A stretch of DNA of 32,640 nucleotides, taken from positions 1-32,640 of the forward strand of contig QHZN01000216.1 of NCBI GenBank assembly GCA_003225365.1, given 5' to 3'. The stretch comes from Acidobacteriota bacterium (GTDB lineage: Bacteria; Acidobacteriota; Terriglobia; UBA7540). Positions 8,613 through 15,472 of this stretch are shown here, piece after piece; the stretch's first letter is position 1, and each line of letters begins with the position of its first letter. A program made the translations under genes and the position numbers. Under the pieces are notes generated by a model that was given only the letters and a program-made list of their open reading frames with translations, did not search any database and was not told the DNA's origin.

Positions 8613-8834
8613 ATGAAATTCGAGGATGCAGTCGAACACCTCACAGCCCTTCGCCTCGCGGTCGTGATGCCGGACGGCCGTCTCCACCCGGCAAGCCGCA
8701 AGCTCCGGAAGCCGCGGGGGTTCGTCCCTGTCCGCGTGCTCGATAGGGGCGGCCTTCCTAAGAGCCTGCGAAAAATGATTCGCCGTAGCCGGGCGGAAGC
8801 CCGTAACTCCCACCCCTCGTCAAAACATGATTAG
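8613..8834 (+). CDS. Small antitoxin-like protein, copy 1
   Basis: A 73-residue basic protein, first gene of a two-gene cassette that is repeated at 10326. The N-terminus MKFEDAVEHL, the middle VVMPDG and the C-terminal VPVRVL...LPK.LR.MIR.SRAEA are all shared with copy 2. It overlaps the next gene (RelE-like) by 8 bases. That order (small partner first, toxin second, overlap) is typical of type II toxin-antitoxin operons. I do not recognise the antitoxin family. The Lys/Arg-rich C-terminal half could bind DNA or RNA, but the acidic surface expected for many RelE antitoxins is not obvious, so the antitoxin label is inference from gene order. Confidence 0.6.
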   Translation: MKFEDAVEHLTALRLAVVMPDGRLHPASRKLRKPRGFVPVRVLDRGGLPKSLRKMIRRSRAEARNSHPSSKHD

Positions 8835-9096
8835 CCGTTCGATTCTTGTCGGCCCGGGAATCTGGGAACAACTCGATTCTTATGACAAGAACTTGAAAAG
8901 TAAATTTATACGCGCCTTCCGTTTCCTTAGTAAAGATTTGGGACACCCTTCACTCCATGCCGAAACTGTGAAGATGGGCGCTGTCACTTTCTATCGCGTC
9001 CGTGTTGACCTGAACCACCGGATACACCTCGAACTCAAGGGCGACTTCTATCTGGTTCTGGCGATTGGCCCGCATCGGTTGCAGGGGATTGGATGA
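8827..9096 (+). CDS. RelE-superfamily-like toxin, copy 1
   Basis: An 89-residue protein. After an N-terminal strand it has a helix pair (WEQLDSYDKNLKSKFIRAFRFLSKDLGHPSL) and a beta-sheet ending FYRVRVDLNHRIHLE...FYLVLAIGPHRL. The HPSL turn and the YR.RV..(Y/H)RI...L.IG.H block are what RelE/ParE/HigB-fold mRNA interferases look like. Catalytic residues vary in this superfamily and I cannot assign them with certainty; the Arg in RVRV, Arg in HRIH and His in GPHR are candidates. It overlaps the upstream partner by 8 bases, and its stop overlaps the start of the CPBP gene (ATGA), suggesting a three-gene translationally coupled operon. A paralogue sharing about 50 of 81 aligned residues lies at 10510. 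Confidence 0.7.
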   Translation: MISRSILVGPGIWEQLDSYDKNLKSKFIRAFRFLSKDLGHPSLHAETVKMGAVTFYRVRVDLNHRIHLELKGDFYLVLAIGPHRLQGIG

Positions 9097-10100
9097 ATTC
9101 TCCGGAAGAACCGATTGCCGAAGAGACTCGGCCCGCGGCCAAGACGCGCTGCGCATTCCCAATCCTCAAGTCTGCCTTCCTTTCCCCCGAAGGTCTTCGC
9201 GCCGGCTGGCGGCTGCTTCTGTTCATGGGATTGGCCCGCACCGTCCTTCTCTTGCTGGGCCGTTTGAGCCGTCTGTTAGGGCTTCGAATCGGGGGCGGAC
9301 TATTCGAACCTGTTGCCGCCATCGAGGGGGAATCGGTGCTGTTCTTTTCCGTATTCGCGGCGGCTGCCGTCATGGCGAAGCTCGAGCGACGGTCGCTCGC
9401 TCAATACGCGCTCCCGTTGAAAGGCGCTTTCGGCCGCCGGTTCTGGGAGGGGGCCGTTTGGGGCCTCGCCGCTCTGTCGCTCCTGATCATTACTATTCGG
9501 CTCGGCCACGGCTATGCTTTCGGCCGTGTAGTCCTGGGAGGCCACGATCTAATCCGATACGCTGGTCTTTGGGCGATGGCATTTCTGGCGGTGGCCTTCT
9601 TCGAAGAATTCGCGGTGCGCGGCTATGCGCTCTTTACCATGACGACAGGGATAGGGTTTTGGCCCTCGGCCATTTTGCTTTCCGGCCTTTTCGGCGCGGT
9701 CCATCTGGAGAACTCGGGAGAATCTTGGGTCGGTGGGCTTAGCGCCGGGCTGATTGGCCTATTCTTCTGCCTGACCCTTCGCCGCACCGGCAGCCTGTGG
9801 TTTGCCGTCGGTTTTCACGCTGCGTGGGACTACGCAGAAAGCTTTATCTACTCCGTTCCGGACAGCGGCATCATGGCGTCGGGCCATTTGATGGATTCTT
9901 CTTTCGGTGGCCCGCGCTGGCTTACCGGCGGCCACATCGGCCCCGAGGGCAGTGTATTTGTATTTCCTCTGCTAGGCCTTCTAAGCATTGCTTTTGCCCG
10001 CTTGAACAAGGAGGCGCGCTTCCCCGGACCTGCGGCGCCGGCCTCGAACCCGCCTGCCGAGATGTCCCGCGCGGGGTATGCCTCGAGCCCCCCAGGGTAG
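9093..10100 (+). CDS. CPBP-family (Abi/CAAX protease-like) intramembrane metalloprotease
   Basis: A 335-residue multi-pass membrane protein. Several hydrophobic segments are visible, e.g. residues ~40-60, 82-95, 120-137, 157-170, 186-204 and 215-230. All CPBP motifs are present: EE..VR (Glu171, Glu172, Arg176), F...H (Phe200, His204) and H...D (His242, Asp246). These form the zinc or glutamate-based intramembrane active site of Rce1-like proteases. CPBP proteins cleave or process membrane peptides and some give bacteriocin self-immunity. The start codon overlaps the stop of the RelE-like toxin, so it is probably co-translated with it, which is an unusual partner. The Pro-rich C-terminal tail after ~residue 315 looks disordered. 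Confidence 0.9.
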   Translation: MNSPEEPIAEETRPAAKTRCAFPILKSAFLSPEGLRAGWRLLLFMGLARTVLLLLGRLSRLLGLRIGGGLFEPVAAIEGESVLFFSVFAAAAVMAKLERRSLAQYALPLKGAFGRRFWEGAVWGLAALSLLIITIRLGHGYAFGRVVLGGHDLIRYAGLWAMAFLAVAFFEEFAVRGYALFTMTTGIGFWPSAILLSGLFGAVHLENSGESWVGGLSAGLIGLFFCLTLRRTGSLWFAVGFHAAWDYAESFIYSVPDSGIMASGHLMDSSFGGPRWLTGGHIGPEGSVFVFPLLGLLSIAFARLNKEARFPGPAAPASNPPAEMSRAGYASSPPG

Positions 10101-10138
10101 AATTACCTCTCCTCGAACCTACCTCCGGGAGGCGCCTG

Positions 10139-10196
10139 GTGGAACTTAAAATCGTCAAAATTGAAAAACCCGCCGATATGAATTTCATTCTCGGCC
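10139..10196 (+). pseudogene. 5' fragment of a duplicated adenosine-specific kinase gene
   Basis: Bases 10140-10196 match the first codons of the intact gene (11041-11097) at about 52 of 57 positions. They encode the same N-terminus ([18 protein letters not shown]) from a GTG, with a GGGAGG-like ribosome binding site upstream. After the shared LG the similarity stops and the frame runs on as unrelated codons to 10273. The bases after it might contain a decayed 3' end (a VEKD...GKLG stretch compared with VETEAD...RKIG), but that is weak. It is a relic of a duplication. Confidence 0.8.
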
Positions 10197-10325
10197 GGGG
10201 TCGAAAAGGACATAACGCAGGTCGGCAAATTGGGCATCCCCCTAGCAGTTTTCCTCATCCTTTCTGGAAGTGACGGAGAGTTTCCGCTGCTTGTTTCCGC
10301 TTTGCCCGCGTGCTACGATTCGCAC

Positions 10326-10541
10326 ATGAAGTTTAAGGAAGCAGTCCGGCATCTCGAAAACTTGGGCTCAGTAGTCATCATGCCCGACGGGAAGAGTTCA
10401 CAGTCGAAAAAACGATTGCGGCGTCGGAATCCCGTGCGTGTGGTGCCCGTTCGAACACTTGAAAAAGACGCCTTGCCTGTTGAATTGCGCGACATGATCC
10501 GCCAGAGCCGTGCCGAAATTAATCAAAACTCCAAGAAATGA
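10326..10541 (+). CDS. Small antitoxin-like protein, copy 2
   Basis: A 71-residue paralogue of the protein at 8613: same MKF.(E/D)AV.HL opening, VIMPDGK, VRVVPVRTL and LPVELRDMIRQSRAE. I use the ATG at 10326, which aligns exactly with copy 1; an in-frame upstream ATG at 10230 adds 32 residues without counterpart. It overlaps the following toxin-like gene by 32 bases, more than in copy 1. It is basic and has no membrane segment. As for copy 1, antitoxin is the best guess from gene order only. Confidence 0.6.
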   Translation: MKFKEAVRHLENLGSVVIMPDGKSSQSKKRLRRRNPVRVVPVRTLEKDALPVELRDMIRQSRAEINQNSKK

Positions 10542-10818
10542 CAAATGGCCGTCTGGCCAGGCAATCCCTATTCCACCGCGTGTCTGGGATGAACTCGATT
10601 CCTACGAGAAGAATTTGAAAAGCAAATTCATCCGGGCATTCAGGTTTCTCAGCAGGGACATCAGCCACCCGTCTTTGCAGGTTGAGCTGATCAAAGCGGG
10701 GGATGACAGCTTTTACCGAGCCCGGGTTGATCCGCAATATCGAATTCACTTCGAGCGAACAGGGAGCTATTACGCGATTCTGGCAATTGGCACGCACCGG
10801 CTGCAAGGAATTGGATAG
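10510..10818 (+). CDS. RelE-superfamily-like toxin, copy 2
   Basis: A 102-residue protein starting with GTG inside the upstream gene. Its last ~81 residues align without gaps to copy 1, with invariant DSY.KNLKSKFIRAFRFLS, HPSL, FYR.RVD..YRIH.E and LAIG.HRLQGIG. The N-terminal ~20 residues are extra. It carries the classical Tyr in YRIH that copy 1 has as His, so copy 2 is closer to the usual RelE-like pattern. It is not followed by a CPBP gene but by a 188-bp inverted-repeat element and then the adenosine-specific kinase gene. The strong conservation of both toxin and partner suggests both pairs are or were functional. Confidence 0.7.
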   Translation: MPKLIKTPRNDKWPSGQAIPIPPRVWDELDSYEKNLKSKFIRAFRFLSRDISHPSLQVELIKAGDDSFYRARVDPQYRIHFERTGSYYAILAIGTHRLQGIG

Positions 10819-10827
10819 TTTTTTAAG

Positions 10828-11015
10828 AGGCTGATGAAAAATGGTCTTATGTTGTCATTCTGAGCGAAGCGAAGAATCTATGTTGTTGATTTTAAACCAG
10901 TGCGAGATGCTTCGCGGAGTCGACGCTGAGCGCGGAATGAAAGGGATTCTTCGCTTCGCTCAGAATGACAAGCGAACGGCTCAGCATGACATTTCGGCGC
11001 GTTTTTCATCAGCCT
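10828..11015. repeat. 188-bp terminal-inverted-repeat element, copy 1
   Basis: The ends are a perfect 14-base inverted repeat (AGGCTGATGAAAAA at 10828-10841 and its complement at 11002-11015). Inside lies a second nested inverted repeat, TGTCATTCTGAGCGAAGCG (from 10853) against CGCTTCGCTCAGAATGACA (ending 10972). It encodes no credible protein. A second copy with the same order of blocks is at 19053-19250. It resembles MITE or REP/BIME-type dispersed repeats. It separates toxin copy 2 from the kinase gene, whose ribosome binding site begins ~13 bases after it. Confidence 0.8.
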
Positions 11016-11039
11016 TTCAACAATCGGGGGAGTCCTCCA

Positions 11040-11522
11040 ATGGAACTCAAAATCGTCCGCATCGAAAAACCCGCCGATATGAATTTCATTCTCGGCCAGT
11101 CGCATTTCATCAAAACGGTCGAAGACCTCTACGAAGCCATCGTGCAGACCGTCCCCAACATGAAGTTCGGCATCGGCTTTTGCGAATCATCCGGCCCGGC
11201 ACTCGTGCGCAGCGCGGGCAACGACGCGCGGCTCGTGGAACTGGCAGAGGAAAATGCCTTGGCGCTCTCCTGCGGCCACAGCTTTATCGTCTTTATGGAA
11301 GCAGGTTTCCCCGTCAACATCCTCAACACCATCAAGAATGTCCCCGAAGTGTGCGGGATCTATTGCGCCACGGCGAATTCCGTCGAGGTGGTCGTAGCCG
11401 AAACCGATCAGGGACGCGGCATCCTCGGCGTCATTGACGGCGTGAAATCAAAAGGCGTCGAGACCGAAGCCGATGTCAAGACTCGCACTGAGTTCTTGCG
11501 CAAGATTGGGTACAAGCTGTAG
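11040..11522 (+). CDS. Adenosine-specific kinase (DUF355 family)
   Basis: A 160-residue protein. I choose the ATG at 11040, preceded by GGGGGAG at 11026-11032; an upstream in-frame ATG at 10965 lies inside the repeat element. The sequence follows the family throughout: [92 protein letters not shown] and a RKIGYKL end. Structural work on an archaeal member suggested adenosine-specific kinase activity; the bacterial role is poorly known. A broken copy of its 5' end lies ~900 bases upstream. A strong terminator follows. Confidence 0.88.
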   Translation: MELKIVRIEKPADMNFILGQSHFIKTVEDLYEAIVQTVPNMKFGIGFCESSGPALVRSAGNDARLVELAEENALALSCGHSFIVFMEAGFPVNILNTIKNVPEVCGIYCATANSVEVVVAETDQGRGILGVIDGVKSKGVETEADVKTRTEFLRKIGYKL

Positions 11523-11636
11523 CGCGACGTTCGCTTTCCAGCCTTGCGACATTTCGATCGCCGCGCCTGGGGCGCACGATTGTCGCCGGATACTTCGAAT
11601 GCTGAGCTGGAGGAAAGACCCGGCCCTTGGAAGAGC

Positions 11637-11675
11637 CGCAGGGCTCGACGACGAGCCCTGCGCTACGGTTTTTTT
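11637..11675 (+). terminator. Rho-independent terminator after the adenosine-specific kinase gene
   Basis: A perfect 11-base stem, CGCAGGGCTCG (11637-11647) with CGAGCCCTGCG (11652-11662), has a 4-base loop. A run of seven T at 11669-11675 follows on the plus strand. It overlaps the 3' end of convergent xseA, for which the hairpin may also act, but no T-run exists in that direction. Confidence 0.8.
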
Positions 11676-13177
11676 CTGTTGACGCTTGCCTCCAGCTCCC
11701 CGCGTGCCAAGCGGATGGATAGCTCGTCGCCGACCTCGACCTGGGCGGCGTCACGGACGATACGGCCGGAAGCGTCGCGCGTAATCGAATAGCCCCGGTC
11801 CAGAACGATAAGCGGGCTGCGTTCGTTGAGAATAGCTGTCGCTTGGGCCAGCCGATTTCGCCGCTCGACGAGATAGCTCTGGAATTCGGTTCCGACTTTC
11901 GTTACTCGTTCGGCGCGCGCAGCGTGCTTGAGCGCCAAAGACCTTGCGAAATCGTACCGGGTGATTCCGGCCGAGGCTCTCAGCCATGATTCCCGCCGCG
12001 CGCTGAGCAACTCGCCGACCCGCCGAGTCATTTCCTCGACGCTTCTCTCGAACCGAGCCTTTTGTTCATGGAGCTGCAAGCGGCTGATTTGGAGCAGCCT
12101 TGCCGGTTCGTAGCGCAGTAGGTGCGCGCTGAGTTCCAACCAACGCCGGCGAGCGCGCTCCAATCGGGTCTGAATCACTCGCTCGATGGACGTGATGTTA
12201 TCGTCCACCCGTTGGGCGCGCTCTCGGACGCGCGCCGCAAGCGTCTGGAAAGCGCGATGGCTTCGGAGTTCCGTCCACCGCGCGCGCGCATCGGAAATTT
12301 TAAGCTGCACGAGCTGAGCCATGTGCCGCACGCGGTTACCGAGCTCGGACCGAAAGTCGCGCTTCGGATGGACAACCAATTCGGCTGCGGCGGAAGGGGT
12401 CGGGGCGCGCAGGTCGGCCACGAAATCCGCAATCGTGAAGTCGGTCTCATGCCCGACGGCGGAGATGACGGGAATCTTCGACGCCGCTATGGCCCTCGCG
12501 ACCCTCTCTTCGTTGAAAGGCCACAGGTCTTCGAGCGACCCTCCGCCGCGGGCGAGGATCATCACATCCACCTTACGCTCACGGTTGAATTGCTTGATGC
12601 CCTCGGCGATTTCCTCTCCCGCGCCTTCGCCCTGCACCCGCGCGGGGTATATGAGGACGTTCATGTTGCGAAATCGCCGGCGAAGCACGCGCAGGATGTC
12701 GCGGATGACAGCGCCGGTGGGCGAGGTAACCACGCCAACGGTCCGCGGCAGCACCGGCAACGGCTTCTTGCGCGCCGGGTCGAACAGGCCCTCGGCGGCG
12801 AGCTTCGCCTTGAGTTGTTCAAACGCAAGCTGCAGCGCGCCAAGGCCGGCTGGCTCGAGGTACTCGACGTAAAGCTGATATTCCCCGCGCGCCTCGTAAA
12901 CGCCCAAGCGGCCGCGCGCGATGACCGAGATGCCGTCCTGGGGTTTGAACTTCAGATAACGCGCTTGGTTCCGGAAGCAGACGGCGCGCAGTTGTGCGCC
13001 TGCGTCCTTGAGCGTGAAGTACAGGTGCCCGGAGCTTGCGCCGCGGAAATTCGAAACCTCGCCTGCCACCCAGACGTCCGGGAACTGCTTTTCGAGCAGC
13101 CCCTTGATCGCGAGGTTCAGCTCCGTGACACTGTAGATCTTCCGCTGGATTTGGAAATTGAGACCGATCTGCCCCAT
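11663..13177 (-). CDS. xseA: Exodeoxyribonuclease VII large subunit
   Basis: A 504-residue XseA. The N-terminal OB-fold nucleic-acid-binding domain runs from YSVTELNLAIKGLLE through VAGEVSNFRGASSGHLYFTLKD. The catalytic domain shows VGVVTSPTGAVIRDIL, ARGGGSLEDLWPFN and AVGHETDFTIADFVADLRAPTPSAAAEL. A long helical, Arg-rich coiled-coil region spans residues ~280-440, and the family C-terminal block RSPLIVLDRGYSITRD closes the protein. ExoVII degrades single-stranded DNA bidirectionally and needs the small subunit XseB, whose gene is not next to it here. The start at 13177 follows a heptad repeat array. Its end is convergent with the kinase gene. Confidence 0.96.
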   Translation of the reverse strand: MGQIGLNFQIQRKIYSVTELNLAIKGLLEKQFPDVWVAGEVSNFRGASSGHLYFTLKDAGAQLRAVCFRNQARYLKFKPQDGISVIARGRLGVYEARGEYQLYVEYLEPAGLGALQLAFEQLKAKLAAEGLFDPARKKPLPVLPRTVGVVTSPTGAVIRDILRVLRRRFRNMNVLIYPARVQGEGAGEEIAEGIKQFNRERKVDVMILARGGGSLEDLWPFNEERVARAIAASKIPVISAVGHETDFTIADFVADLRAPTPSAAAELVVHPKRDFRSELGNRVRHMAQLVQLKISDARARWTELRSHRAFQTLAARVRERAQRVDDNITSIERVIQTRLERARRRWLELSAHLLRYEPARLLQISRLQLHEQKARFERSVEEMTRRVGELLSARRESWLRASAGITRYDFARSLALKHAARAERVTKVGTEFQSYLVERRNRLAQATAILNERSPLIVLDRGYSITRDASGRIVRDAAQVEVGDELSIRLARGELEASVNRKKP

Positions 13178-13193
13178 GGAGGCCTCAAGAAAT

Positions 13194-13296
13194 GTCCCTT
13201 GTCATTCGTCGTTTGTCCCTTGGCTGGGCGAATTGAGATGTCCACCGCTCAATCAGACGAGGTCGAACAAAGGACAACGGACAAATGACCAAGGAC
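13194..13296. repeat. Heptad-periodic inverted array between xseA and the DUF2905 gene
   Basis: The left arm has four GTC-type heptads in perfect phase (13194-13221, first and last both GTCCCTT). The right arm has four complementary-type heptads (13269-13296: AAAGGAC, AACGGAC, AAATGAC, CAAGGAC). The spacer is 47 bases. The right arm ends 4 bases before the DUF2905 stop. It has no gene inside. Confidence 0.75.
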
Positions 13297-13300
13297 GTCT

Positions 13301-13546
13301 TCATTTCTTCGTCAGAAGCGAAATCAGCCAGAGTATCCCGGTCAGTAAAATGCTGATGAGGAGGCACGTGGCGAGCGGAAAGTAGAAAGAGAAATTTTTC
13401 CCCTTGTAGGCAAAATCGCCCGGCAGCTTGTCCAGGCCAAAAAACGAGAATTTGGCCCCCGCCATCAAGACCAACCCCAGTGCCGCCGTCAGCGCGCCCA
13501 CGATAACCAGAAATTTGCCGAGTTGGAACGGAGGCCCGCCGGTCAT
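13301..13546 (-). CDS. DUF2905 family small membrane protein
   Basis: An 81-residue protein with two membrane segments: about residues 11-29 (FLVIVGALTAALGLVLMAG) and 53-76 (YFPLATCLLISILLTGILWLI). They are joined by a short loop with the family signature LDKLPGDFAYKGKNFSFYFPL. DUF2905 members are ~65-80 residues, widespread in bacteria, inner-membrane, and of unknown function. Here it lies between xseA and ndk on the same strand. No extra domain was seen. Confidence 0.9.
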   Translation of the reverse strand: MTGGPPFQLGKFLVIVGALTAALGLVLMAGAKFSFFGLDKLPGDFAYKGKNFSFYFPLATCLLISILLTGILWLISLLTKK

Positions 13547-13582
13547 GACAATTCTTCACTCAGCCACGCATTATCTTACACC

Positions 13583-13598
13583 CGTCGGTTGGCCGACG
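13583..13598. other. Short perfect hairpin upstream of the DUF2905 gene
   Basis: CGTCGG and CCGACG pair around a TTGG loop in the 92-base gap between ndk and the DUF2905 gene. No T-run follows on the minus strand. Role unknown. Confidence 0.35.
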
Positions 13599-13638
13599 AG
13601 ATGTCGAAGCCTCCTGTCACGGCCCTCCTCCCGAAGGA

Positions 13639-14058
13639 TTAAATGAGTTCAACCTCCGGAAAGAAATATCCAATCTCGCAGGCCGCGGTCTGCGGGGCGT
13701 CCGATCCGTGGATAGCGTTGTGCTCGATGCCGGAGGCGTAAAGCTTTCGGATGGTCTCCGGCGCGGCTTTGGCGGGGTCGGTCGCGCCCATGACCTCTCG
13801 CAAGCGCGCGATGGCGTTTTCGCCTTCGAGCACCATGACCAGCGCGGGGCCGGAACTCATGAATTCGGTGAGGCTCGGGAAAAAGGGCTTGGCGCGGTGG
13901 ATTTTGTAGAAACCTTCCGCCTCACGCCTGCTCAGCCGCACCAGGCGCGCAGCGACGATTCGGAAATGGTTCGCCTCGAGGATTTTGATGATATCGCCGA
14001 CATGGCGCGCCTCGAATGCGTCCGGCTTAATGATGGTCAAGGTGCGCTCAATAGGCAT
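13639..14058 (-). CDS. ndk: Nucleoside diphosphate kinase
   Basis: A 139-residue protein of normal Ndk length. The N-terminus ERTLTIIKPDAFEARHVGDII, the EFMSSGPALVMVLEG block and the active-site segment IEHNAIHGSDAPQTA with the phosphate-accepting His117 are all intact. It equilibrates nucleoside di- and triphosphates, using ATP as donor, in the cytoplasm. It lies downstream of sucD and sucC on the same strand. Genomic pairing of ndk with the succinyl-CoA synthetase genes is common, since that enzyme may make GTP or ATP that Ndk interconverts. Confidence 0.96.
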   Translation of the reverse strand: MPIERTLTIIKPDAFEARHVGDIIKILEANHFRIVAARLVRLSRREAEGFYKIHRAKPFFPSLTEFMSSGPALVMVLEGENAIARLREVMGATDPAKAAPETIRKLYASGIEHNAIHGSDAPQTAACEIGYFFPEVELI

Positions 14059-14089
14059 AAGGATCCTTGCGAAATTCGTTTGGACTTTT

Positions 14090-14187
14090 CAGAATTACAA
14101 ATTACATATTACAAATTGCCAAAAAGATCCCAACACCTTCGCTCCAGTTTTCGCGGGTCCGTAATTCATAATTCAGAATTCATAATT
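14090..14187. repeat. AT-rich heptad array between ndk and sucD, entering sucD
   Basis: NNNAATT-type heptads occur in two in-phase runs: 14090-14117 (CAGAATT, ACAAATT, ACATATT, ACAAATT) and 14160-14187 (CGTAATT, CATAATT, CAGAATT, CATAATT), 42 bases apart. AATT is self-complementary, so orientation is ambiguous. The second run covers the stop codon (14166-14168) and the last codons of sucD. It is very AT-rich against the GC-rich background. Confidence 0.75.
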
Positions 14188-15044
14188 TTTTTCATCGTCT
14201 CGCCGATCAGCGCGGGGCTTTCGGCGACTTTGATTCCGGCGGCCTCGAGCGCGCGAATCTTATCGGCAGCCGTGCCTTTGCCGCCGGAAATGATGGCGCC
14301 CGCGTGGCCCATGCGGCGGCCGGGGGGCGCGGTGCGGCCGGCGATGAACCCCACCACAGGCTTCTTGACGTTGGCGCGGACGAACTCCGCGGCTTCCTCC
14401 TCGGCGGTGCCGCCGATTTCTCCGATCAGCACGATGCCGTGGGTCTCCGAGTCAGCGTTCATCAGTCGAAGCACATCAATGAAATCCGTACCGATGATGG
14501 GGTCGCCGCCAATGCCAACGCAGGTGGATTGCCCGATGCCGAGCGCCGTCAGTTGCCCGACGGCTTCATAGGTCAGCGTGCCGCTGCGCGAAATCACGCC
14601 CACGTGGCCCGGAAGATGGATGCGCCCGGGCATGATCCCGACTTTGCACTTGCCGGGCGAAATGACGCCCGGGCAGTTTGGCCCGATAAGTCGCGTCGCC
14701 TTGCCCGCGAGGAATTGCTTCACGCGCACCATGTCGAAGGTGGGGATGCCTTCGGTGATGCAAATTACAAGCGGGAGGCCGGCGTCCGCGGCCTCCATGA
14801 TGGCGTCGGCGGCAAAGGGCGGCGGAACGAAAATGACGGAAACGTTCGCGCCGGTCTCCTCCCGCGCCTCTCGGACGGTGTTGAACACCGGCACTCCCGC
14901 CGCCGTAGTCCCGCCCTTGCCCGGAGTCACCCCCGCGACTACCTTCGTGCCGTATTCAATCGCCTGCTGGGCGTGGAAGCTGCCCTCACGGCCCGTGATG
15001 CCCTGGACGAGAAGGCGGGTGTCTTGGTCAACCAGTATTGGCAT
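14166..15044 (-). CDS. sucD: Succinate-CoA ligase (ADP/GDP-forming), alpha subunit
   Basis: A 292-residue alpha subunit. The N-terminal CoA-binding Rossmann domain has [21 protein letters not shown] and GVTPGKGG. The ligase domain has [47 protein letters not shown] and the phosphohistidine segment [15 protein letters not shown] (His247). It forms the TCA-cycle complex with SucC, which here is separated from it by a four-helix-bundle gene. The last residues (IMNSEL) are encoded inside an AT-rich heptad array instead of a family-type ending, so the C-terminus seems to have been replaced by repeat sequence. The ATG at 15044 lies 10 bases downstream (in its reading direction) of an octad array. 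Confidence 0.96.
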   Translation of the reverse strand: MPILVDQDTRLLVQGITGREGSFHAQQAIEYGTKVVAGVTPGKGGTTAAGVPVFNTVREAREETGANVSVIFVPPPFAADAIMEAADAGLPLVICITEGIPTFDMVRVKQFLAGKATRLIGPNCPGVISPGKCKVGIMPGRIHLPGHVGVISRSGTLTYEAVGQLTALGIGQSTCVGIGGDPIIGTDFIDVLRLMNADSETHGIVLIGEIGGTAEEEAAEFVRANVKKPVVGFIAGRTAPPGRRMGHAGAIISGGKGTAADKIRALEAAGIKVAESPALIGETMKKIMNSEL

Positions 15045-15054
15045 AGGATTTATT

Positions 15055-15086
15055 CATTGACCCATTTGTTCATCGGCTCATTGAGC
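15055..15086. repeat. Octad array arm next to sucD
   Basis: Four consecutive 8-base units beginning with CAT: CATTGACC, CATTTGTT, CATCGGCT, CATTGAGC. The stop codon of the four-helix-bundle gene (15070-15072) lies inside it. It is the inverted partner of the arm at 15439-15470. Confidence 0.75.
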
Positions 15087-15468
15087 TTCTTGCCGTGCGC
15101 TGAGAGGCAGCAAATATGGCGAGTAGTTCGTTGGCTTCTGTCAGGAGATCTTTAAGTCGCGCCTTCTTGAAGATTTCAGTGTCCGCCATGAGCTCAATCC
15201 AGAATATGGTCTCGTCGATTTCCTCGACGACGATTCCGATCTTGGCAACGAATTCCGCCTTCGACCGCGAACGGCACACCGCTCGATAGTTAGCTGCCAC
15301 CGAAGTGCCAGACCGGAGCAACTGCCTCCCGATTGTCCGCGCTTCTTCGGTTCGCGGGAGTCTTCGAAATAGATTCACGACGCGAATCGCAAATGCCTTC
15401 GTTCTTTTCTTCAGCTCCTCGGCTTGAAAAGTTCTTTCTGCCAATGGATCAATGGCCCGATGAGTCAA
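15070..15468 (-). CDS. Four-helix bundle protein (S23/intervening-sequence protein type) inserted between sucC and sucD
   Basis: Up to 132 residues. No ATG starts the frame; TTG at 15468 or, more likely, TTG at 15444 (before AERTFQ) are the choices, both in or beside the octad arm. The core has the family pattern: FAIRVVNLFRRLP, IGRQLLRSGTSVAANYRAVCRSRSKAEFVAKIGIVVEEIDET and FWIELM, i.e. four amphipathic helices. Members were first found inside 23S rRNA intervening sequences, and the fold is shared with the accessory protein Avd of diversity-generating retroelements; the molecular function is unclear, with nucleic-acid binding likely. It lies in the sucC-sucD gap, 4 bases after the sucC stop, and its last codons are in the other octad arm. 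This layout suggests a small mobile cassette. Confidence 0.88.
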   Translation of the reverse strand: MTHRAIDPLAERTFQAEELKKRTKAFAIRVVNLFRRLPRTEEARTIGRQLLRSGTSVAANYRAVCRSRSKAEFVAKIGIVVEEIDETIFWIELMADTEIFKKARLKDLLTEANELLAIFAASQRTARSSMSR

Positions 15469-15470
15469 TG
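15439..15470. repeat. Octad array arm next to sucC
   Basis: Read on the minus strand it is four consecutive units CATTGACT, CATCGGGC, CATTGATC, CATTGGCA. It is the inverted counterpart of 15055-15086. The extended ends ATTCATTGACYCAT (15052-15065 and complement of 15460-15473) match at 13 of 14 bases, reaching the first base of the sucC stop codon. Confidence 0.75.
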
Positions 15471-15472
15471 AA

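Noticed and set aside
10197-10273. Possible decayed 3' end of the adenosine-specific kinase directly after its 5' fragment
   Set aside because: Only a few residues (VEKD, KLG) agree by eye; too weak to claim an internal deletion.
10841-11437. Long open frame across the repeat element and kinase gene (peptide with HSERSEES)
   Set aside because: This peptide pattern is the translation of the inverted-repeat element, and the rest is out of frame with the kinase gene.
12122-13288. 388-codon plus-strand open frame opposite xseA
   Set aside because: Antisense shadow; xseA is unmistakable on the other strand.
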